From Turritopsis dohrnii (Eukaryota > Cnidaria > Hydrozoa > Anthoathecata > Oceaniidae): 64,000 bases of DNA. How positions within the stretch are numbered: position 1 is the first letter of the stretch; each line of letters begins with the position of its first letter. The notes beneath the pieces are model-generated. The model was not told the origin of the DNA. It was given only the letters and a program-made list of their open reading frames with translations, and ran no database searches. Shown here one piece after another: positions 45,701 through 64,000 of this stretch. The translations under genes were made by a program, and so were the position numbers. The stretch covers positions 62,001 through 126,000 of the forward strand of contig BQMF02000018.1 of assembly GCA_027922465.2 (NCBI GenBank), given 5' to 3'.

Positions 45701-47152
45701 TGGTTTAGCTCTTCTTTGGTTTTTCGTTCATCGCTTGAAAGCTGTTGCACTTGTGCATCCAGTTTCTCACTTTTCATTTGAGTTGTCTTCAGTGCCAACC
45801 TACACTGGTCAAATTGTTCTTGAAGCAGGTGGTTCTCTTGTCTCGTCTGTTCTTTAATTGCTTCTGCTTGATGGATAGTAACTTGCATTTTTTTTATCCT
45901 GTCTTCACATTCATAAACATAACTTCGTTGAGAGTTAAAAGCTTCCATCACCTTCCCAAATTCCTTTTCTAATCTTTCTACATCTGTGGCGCCCTCTTTT
46001 CGAACGGATTGCAGCAGATCTACAATTTCATTGGCCGCGTATTTCCAAGTATCAGCTTTCTCTTTTCTTTCATATCGAATGTCTTGCAGCTTCTTAAATT
46101 TCCCCACAACTTTTTCTTGTATTTTTCTTTCCCGCACCTTCTTCTCCACAGTTACCGCGTTTACAGCATTCGACCCGCGCATGACGGAAGCTAGATGTAT
46201 AAGCTTGTAAAATAACTTATTCAACTTGGCTTTCTTGTGGTTGATTTTTTCGATTGTCATGGTTATTTCTGATGTTAGATCATCTGCTTCGTTTGATGGT
46301 GCGTTAAGCAAGTTCTCATCCACGTTATCATTCTCCAAGGAAACAAAGATTTCACTCAATACATCTTCTCTTTCCTGGCAAATAGAAGAATACGCAACTA
46401 GTATATCTTCAATACCATTGCGCATCAATGTTAGTTCATTATTTTCATTTTTGAAAGAATCCGGATCTGTGAGGATTCTCATGTCAAATTCTTCATCCAT
46501 ATCCTCTTCGATTTCGTCACCCCTATAATCACTCAAAATCTTTGTAGTACGTTCTTTTATATCTTGTAGTTCCTCTTCAAGTTTTTCCTTTTGTCTTTTC
46601 ACTTGCTTTTCCTGCAAATGAACCATGATGTTATCCAATACATTCTTTCCTTCATTATTTCCAAGTAGTGATGCTAATTGGCTTGAATCGAAATCTGGAA
46701 GGTCTTGTGATTGCTGAATAGCGTAAAAAATACTAGCCATGTTAGAAAAACCATCTGGATTGCTGTTTCCTAAGCAGTTAGTTGTTTCGTTGTTGTCATT
46801 GATTGATTGCATATCATATCCTTGTTCGTTAACATCTGTTATAAAATTCAAAGATACTTGTTGAAATGCTTATGTTCATGAAAATGTTATTTTAAAGACA
46901 AGTCTGCATACCTTTTCGTTTCCCCAGCTTTTTAAACATCACCTTCCGCTGTTCGCGTTCTTCCTGCTCATGGATCTTTGAGAGGGGAGCGTCATCTCGA
47001 CTTTTCCCCAAAAACCCACCGAATGCATCTTCCGAATCATTACCTGAGTTTACGTTCGAATCAAGGTCGAACAATATGGACGACTTTCTTCGTCTTTTTC
47101 GTCGATTAACTTGTTTGAAAGCTAATTTTCGGTGATCGTATCGATGGTGCAT
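42714..47152 (-). CDS. Unrecognised large coiled-coil protein, 1401 aa
   Basis: Four coding exons on the - strand: 47152-46912, 46835-43256, 43172-43028 and 42953-42714. All introns have GT/AG borders and the phases add up to 1401 codons plus TGA. The start ATG at 47152 opens a very basic segment (RKLAFKQVNRRKRRRK, ~8-23). Residues ~150-560 are rich in Glu/Lys/Gln with heptad-like leucines (coiled coil), including CKKCLVSKKK (~540). The middle third is polar and low-complexity. A second basic helix lies near 1240-1273 (KKRQRLLERHKKLVERLRAS). The last exon contains a QFGT-QFGT-QFGT triplet. No known domain, signal peptide or membrane segment is seen, so no function is assigned. The single 3.6-kb exon supports a real gene. 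It is convergent with KAT6. Confidence 0.8.
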
Positions 47153-47295
47153 ATTCTGAGGTATATGAAGTGTGTGTGCTATGGACTGCTAAACACGCTG
47201 ATTTGACGTCATTGTATAGTCGAAGCGTTATCATCTTTGCATTGTTAAAAGTCACTGTTTTTAAAATCTGAAAAGTAAATGTGACGTCACAAGTA

Positions 47296-48074
47296 CAGTG
47301 GATTCTCGATATTCTCGAACCTCCAAGGGGAAATGAAAAATGTTCGTTATATCGAGAGTTCGTTATATCGAAAAGTCAGAAAAAATTGGAACATTTCGCC
47401 TAAATCGTTTAAATCTCGTAACCCTTTCGAATACAACTGCTTTAAATCGGTATTTTCAGCTAAAGTAAAATGATAACGAATTTGAATAAACACGAATTGG
47501 AATAAACATGTTCGAAAACAGCTTTAAAAATTACATTACGTCTTTATTTTCATTTATCTGGACAGCCATCTGAGGCTTTAAAATCAGCTAAAATCGAGGC
47601 TTTCGGAAAGTGAGATCACTTTTTATTTGATAATGATCCCGTTAACAGGGTTTGAGCGTACATTTTTGAACCATAAAAAACAGCTTCATGAAGATCTTTA
47701 TTGTCACTCTTCTTCATTTTTTGGTCTGTTCAAATTTACTTGGCCTGATTTGTAAGCTTCTGTGATTTTCCTCTTGATTCCTATCTACATCGAAAAAGTA
47801 TATTTTCTTTACACAATATTCCTCTGCAAGTTCAATCTATACAATGCAAAAATTGTTTTTGTTATTTTTTGTAGCATTTATTACTGCATTTCGTTATATT
47901 GATGTTTTTTGGGTTCGAGGGACGAAAAATTTGAAAAATCGAAAGTTCGCTATATCGGGGTTCGTTTTATACTGAAAGGGTTTATATGAACTTCTTAAGG
48001 CAAAATCCAATGGAAATGGGCTTTGGTTCGAGATGTTTGCAATATCGGGGGTTCGTTATATCGAGAGTCCACTG
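47296..48074. mobile_element. pogo/Tigger-like MITE, 779 bp
   Basis: The left end CAGTGGATTCTCGATATTCT and the right end, inverted, CAGTGGACTCTCGATATAAC share the CAGTGGA…CTCGATAT motif typical of pogo-type elements. The left flank is TA; the right is TT, one change. Repeated GTTCGTTATATCGA blocks lie near both ends. It sits about 150 bases upstream of the coiled-coil gene start, so it may overlap its promoter. The interior is non-coding. Confidence 0.75.
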
Positions 48075-48482
48075 TTGTAGTGTGCATTTTCCCATAAATT
48101 ACTATTTTGGTCCCTATGTTATAAGTACTTTACAGTTGGACAGAGAAATAGGTATAGTTGGTGACTTCAGTCATAGAGAAAAGCTTTGCGACATAAAATG
48201 AACCAGCTAGCAGCTGGCCGTTGTTACACCACGGTCGATGACATCATGAATGTTGTCATAGTGATTTCTTTGGAAACCATGTTCAACCTAGTTTCAGATA
48301 AATGTCGTCTCATATTTCCATCATAGTTTTATAATAATAGACTTATCATATCATGTACTTTGAAAGAATAACAAAAACTTACACTGTTCCTTGACGTCAC
48401 TGCCTCCTGTGCAAAACTTGAATTAGGTAACATAATGTCAATATAACAGTGGAAGTTGGATAACAAACTTTTTTGACATATC

Positions 48483-49304
48483 ATGGCAGTTTCTGAAAAT
48501 AATAAACTTGTATTTTCAGATGGAATGATATTAAGATGTTCATTCACACGATCGGAATACACTCCAATCGAAATGCTCGATTTAGCTGACGTCATCGAAA
48601 ATATGAAAAAGATTATGGCAGAAAAATCAACAAAAGTGAGTTTATTTTATAACTTGATATATAGTAAAAATATGATATTACTTGAGAACGGATAATAATA
48701 CGAGAAATCCATCGCTTATACCGACGTTTTTTCAATTGGACATGAGAAAAAAACTAATCCAGATTAATTGATTTAATAGGTTGAAGTACCTCATCGGAGG
48801 AAATCTGCAAACAACATCTTGCAGTCATCGCTTCGCAGCCGAATTATTGGCTCTTCGAGTAGAAGAAGCAGTTCACCAAACACTGTAGTAAGCTCGAGCG
48901 ATTACTTAGATATACAAGAATCATGTCGAAATTCAGTGGTGCTACGGAAGTCACCAATGATGAGGAAACATAAATTTTCAGAGAATCGGCATTCCACAGG
49001 ACAAATTATAGAAAAGATTTTCGAGGAGAAGAGGAATCTTGATACAAAAACATGCCTTGTTAATTGTCTGAACGATAACCCGCAAGATTACGTTCATATA
49101 GCAACATATAAAAACATAAGTGAAGCAGAGATGTTTTTAACGCACATCCTTGAAACTAAACAGACAGTTGCTATGGATATAGATGCAAGTGACACGTCAG
49201 CTGACATATCGATCACATATCAAAAGCTGACCAATTTTAACCAGACATTTATGAAAGTGAACTTAAAGTCGAGTGAACACATGTTGTTCTTGAGGCCGTT
49301 CTGA
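48483..49304 (+). CDS. Small two-exon gene, unknown function, 225 aa
   Basis: Exon 1 (48483-48635) encodes MAVSENNKLVFSDGMILR… to KSTK and ends at a GTGAGT donor. Exon 2 begins at 48780 after TTTAATAG and runs in the same phase (VEVPHRRKSANN…) to TGA at 49302-49304. The protein has an acidic/helical N-terminal part (EMLDLADVIENMKKIM), a basic serine-rich middle (GSSSRRSSSPN) and a mixed C-terminal part (~130-225). It has no known domain, signal peptide or membrane segment. The stop lies in a 35-bp tandem repeat, so the true C-terminus could vary. Additional exons cannot be excluded. The two in-phase exons and good splice sites give moderate confidence. Confidence 0.55.
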
Positions 49305-49384
49305 CGTGTGAACACATGTTGTTCTTGAGACCGTTCTGACGTGAGAATGAACACATGTTGTTCTTGAGGCCGTTCTGACGTGTG
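49275..49384. repeat. ~35-bp tandem repeat, three copies, over the stop codon of the small gene
   Basis: GAACACATGTTGTTCTTGAG is the start of a unit repeated at about 49275, 49310 and 49349. The first unit contains the last codons and the TGA of the upstream frame, and the others are 3' of it. Confidence 0.85.
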
Positions 49385-50099
49385 AATTACAAGACAATAA
49401 CATTAGAATTTATGTTTTGGCAATTATAATGATGATTCGAGGCTAATTATAATGATGATTCGAGGCTAATTCGTGCAAAGTACGATAAAGATAACTGGGG
49501 GCGGAAAAAATTCTCAGACATCTGGAATGATTGAGACAAGTAGAATGTTGACAGCCTCAGTTGCAAGAGTAAGAATAGGACAATTAAAGAAATATTTATG
49601 AAACGATAGTTCCTTGTAACGATAACATCCACTCCAACTTGATCGAATTTTTGATCAAATATTCAATGATACACTATCTCTTTTCTGCAATGGAATCTCT
49701 CTGAAGCGGACACCTCTCCATAAAGTGGATAAAATATATCAAGGAATGAACTGTTTCCAACTCTTACGAAAAAGTCTCTATAATGCGGACAATTCCAGAA
49801 AGCGGAGACCTTTTTCTGGAAAAAAAAGATGGTGTCTACTTTAGAGTTATTCCTTTCTTTCTTGTTCGCTCACTCATGGAAATCTGACATACGGAACAGA
49901 AATTCGGAAATTCGGAAAAGGGCATTGATCAGTCGAAGTAGTATGTCTTTGTTTAAATCGAAAAAAAACAAACTTGCATAAATAAATGAAAAATACTGTT
50001 TATCTACAAACTACATATAACTATTTACACATATTCAAATTTTCACGAAAATTTTCACTTAACAAAATTTGTTCTTAAGATAATTCAAACTGAAGAAGT
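49385..50099. other. Non-coding stretch with a worn pogo-like fragment
   Basis: Text at about 49670-49830 (CTCTGAAGCGGACACCTCT, TATAATGCGGACAATT, AAGCGGAGACC) resembles the GCGGACA-type ends of pogo/Tigger elements, but no clean terminus remains. A TAATGATGATTCGAGGCTAAT unit is directly duplicated at about 49430-49470. Confidence 0.4.
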
Positions 50100-50268
50100 G
50101 AAACCACTTGGAGACAACTTAGTTCCCATGAATGAAACGTTGAAACCACTTGGAGACAACTTAGTTCCCATGAATGAAACGTTGAAACCACTTGGAGACA
50201 ACTTAGTTCTCATGAATGAAACGTTGAAACCACTTGGAGACAACTTAGTTCTCATGAATGAAACGTTG
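50100..50268. repeat. 42-bp tandem repeat, four copies, open on both strands
   Basis: Four nearly identical units of 42 bases contain CCACTTGGAGACAACTTAGT. On the + strand they encode a 14-residue repeat (KPLGDNLVPMNETL); on the - strand a different 14-residue repeat is also open. The tetraspanin reading frame as found in the window ends at 50270, inside or next to this array. Whether the + strand frame is an exon is unknown: an acceptor-like TTCTTAAG precedes it and a stop follows at about 50319. Confidence 0.85.
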
Positions 50269-50269
50269 A

Positions 50270-61772
<11,503 letters not shown>

Positions 61773-62689
61773 GGCTTTTTTATATTATACGTCTATCGAG
61801 AAATGTGGAGAGATCGAGTGAGAAAATCCAAGATCTATGATGCACGATCTATGCACCATCCAGGGCGCTATTTCCTTTTCGCACCCCCCTAATTTTTTCC
61901 CTGAAAACCGTTCTACGCAGCACAAGGAACATGCACGTTGTCAAAAAGATCACATTTCTTTCCAATTCATGAAAAAAGTAATTATTTTGATACCTACTTT
62001 CTCAAAGAAATGAATGTATCAGAAAGAAAGATTATTTATAAAAACACTGCCGATCGCTTGTGTATCTTCCTCCACACTTTTGATTTTGCAGCAATCTCAG
62101 GTTGTTTTAGGGTCAGGGTTAGTTTTTAATTAATTAACTTTCTCTTTCATCACCAATAACAATGGTATACAAAGTCTGTAAATAAGATAAATGGTAACAA
62201 AAAAGCACCCTAATAAAACTATATCTGAATAGATACGAGTGTTTTTGTTGACCTTATAGTGTACAGCTTAGAATAACTAACTCTAGTAAAATATTTAGTA
62301 GCGAAAAATAATCTGGGAATAAGAAACTAGAAACTGTATATGACCATCAAAGCGAGCTAGCCTGAGTCAGGAGATATGAAGTTATGATTTGGATAAGAGA
62401 TTCTTTGCAGTTGAAAAATGTAATTTATACGATTCATAGGGGAACCCCTCCCGAAACACGATCCACAGCTCAAGCCCATATGGAGCCAAAAGAACACCCG
62501 AGACCATATCATCTCCGAATGTTTGATTCCAGCATAGCCTTAAGCTGTGATCGACCCCCAGAACACCATCCCGAGAGAGCGCCCTCTATTGCTGCTGTTA
62601 TATCACAACTCAATTTATCATCTGTAGCAAGAGTTGTACAAGATTTTCCAAGAAGCAAATCGACAAGGTCCATTTCATCATTTTCAACT
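61773..62689. other. Upstream of the tetraspanin start; no gene recognised
   Basis: The promoter and 5' UTR of the tetraspanin should lie just above 61772, but no TATA or initiator stands out. An open + frame at 62384-62746 overlaps an equally open - frame. Neither is recognised with confidence. Confidence 0.35.
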
Positions 62690-63245
62690 ATGTTGAATGT
62701 CTGTTGCAGCGTTGAAAATGTTCTGTTTTTCATTTCAGAAGTGTAAGTAGGTACTTTCGAGTTGTGACGTTTCTCATTAGATGCTGAAGAAAGTTCCTTT
62801 TTCTTTTATTGATGTTATGCGATAGGGAAGACAGTCCAAAATATTTATGTAAATCATTCCTAGCATGTTTCGATATTTCCCATTTGTCTGACCATTGATT
62901 GCTGTATTTGATGGTAGCAGTTCCATTTAAGTACAGTTTTATCAAGAATTTCACAACTATGGTTGGCGATACTTTTTTTTGAAGAAGTGATTGGAAAAGT
63001 GTGTACCAATTGCAACTGTCAAAAGCTTTTTCTGCATCTAAGCTACATAATATAAACCGGTGTATCTTCTTGATTATAATTTTGGATGGTATCTTTGATC
63101 AATAGTTCTGCGTGAGTGGTTGACGAGTCTGCTATTATGCTATTTGTTAATGTTTGGACATTTGTTGACGATTGTTTTTTCGATGATCTTCGTTATTGTA
63201 GGAATTATACTTATGCCTCGGTAGTTGTTTCCATCATTCAACGGT
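62690..63245 (-). mobile_element. LINE reverse transcriptase fragment, copy D
   Basis: On the - strand: NNYRGISIIPTITKIIEKTI, then after stops and shifts LCSLDAEKAFDSCNWYTLFQ (motif with the first catalytic Asp), then VVKFLIKLYLNGTATIKYSN. This matches the N-terminal half of a LINE reverse transcriptase of a different type from copies A-C. The YxDD region is absent. Limits are approximate. Confidence 0.7.
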
Positions 63246-63400
63246 TAGTGTTAGGGCTAGGACTAGGGTTATGTTAATCTCCCTGATGAAGAGCCAACTA
63301 GTAAAAAAATATATGCAGATACTTTTGTGGGAGCAAATCGTTTAATGGAACTTTACTCTTGAAAGCTTAAAATTAAACCATATTCATATCTTTAAATGTA

Positions 63401-64000
63401 TCTATATATTAATAGCCGATTCTCTGTCTGTTTGTTTGTTTGTTTGTTTGTTTGTAAGTCACGCAAAATGGTAGATTGAGTTGTGAGAGAAATTATTTCT
63501 TTTTTTGTGTGCGACGTGAGTTCAGAGCAAATACATTGCAATCCCAATCGAACGTGACTTTTTTTGGCTGATGAACTAATAGGAATAACGTTTTGTTTTT
63601 ATTATTATTGTTAGTCTTATATTCCACGTTGACTTGGCTTTAAAAACAATACATCAACTAAATACAAAGAAACTAACTGACTAAACATTTTGGACAAAAA
63701 GCAGCAGTGGCAGAACGTGGCAGCATGTTCGGTTTTCCAGTGTATCCTAACGTATTCTTGCCTGACTGTCTGAGACGGGTGAACTTTTTTTCGAGCAATC
63801 AAAATGTTTAAAAACCGATAGGTAAAAAAAAATATTTTTTTCATGAAACAAAATATGTTTTTCAATTTCCGCGCTTATAGCGTAGGAAATTGTTTGGTTT
63901 ACACATTCTATCTATCTATCTCTGTCACAGTTTTTCGTCGTTTTCGGAAAGTCCGTTCGGATTTCGGATTGTTTGTTTATTCAGAATAGTTAATGACTGA
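63401..64000 (+). mobile_element. Helitron 5' end, second copy, running off the window
   Basis: After a host A, the element begins TCTATATATTAATAGCC, and its first ~345 bases match the 5' part of the Helitron at 57559-59533. A TTTG microsatellite (about 63425-63455) lies near the start. From about 63860 it carries the segment shared with the TTAA-flanked element (CTATCTATCTATC, TCGTCGTTTTCGG). The 3' end is outside the window. Confidence 0.75.

Noticed and set aside
43935..46528. Many + strand frames of 60-180 codons
   Set aside because: They lie opposite the 3.6-kb coiled-coil exon and have no splice logic or recognisable motifs.
62384..62746. Possible protein kinase tail (RAPSIAAVISQLN)
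   Set aside because: Only a dozen residues resemble the end of a kinase domain. The opposite strand is equally open and no catalytic motif is nearby.

Overview
The window is AT-rich animal (metazoan) nuclear DNA. Genes are split into short exons with GT/AG introns. Dense non-LTR retrotransposons, Helitrons and many small DNA transposons fill the intergenic and intronic space. The transposon types and the gene structures suggest an invertebrate, perhaps an early-branching animal such as a cnidarian. This is a guess and the species cannot be named from the sequence.

Region 1-31 kb holds no intact host gene that I can support. It is a transposon graveyard: a TA-inserting family with GCGAAA-rich ends (one copy still carries pogo-like transposase remnants), a Crypton-like tyrosine recombinase relic, two LINE copies, several small elements with 5-bp or TTA target duplications, a broken hAT transposase, and a decayed Gag-like fragment. 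Within it, at about 21.5 and 22.45 kb, sit two short related sequences. They keep the same hairpin loop but have different, still complementary, stems, so they look like a pair of structured non-coding RNAs.

Region 32-61.8 kb carries four host gene models. (1) A MYST histone acetyltransferase of the KAT6 (MOZ/MORF/Enok) type on the + strand: 15 coding exons, 1018 codons, every junction in phase. It has an unexpected MyT1-type C2HC zinc finger between the PHD fingers and the catalytic domain, and an acidic C-terminal tail built on an 18-bp minisatellite. (2) A convergent, unrecognised 1401-residue coiled-coil protein on the - strand in four exons. (3) A small two-exon + strand gene of unknown function, 225 residues. 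(4) A TspanC8-type tetraspanin on the - strand in eight coding exons. Its introns hold the most complex nests of transposons: a Helitron inside a LINE in intron 1, and an inverted pair of Harbinger fragments with a further small element inside it in intron 5. The last tetraspanin exon has a probable 2-base frame disturbance.

The last 2.2 kb hold a reverse-strand LINE fragment and the 5' end of a second Helitron that runs off the window. No tRNA, rRNA or CRISPR array was seen. Many insertions can be dated relative to one another, because target duplications, unoccupied paralogous sites or restored reading frames are visible.
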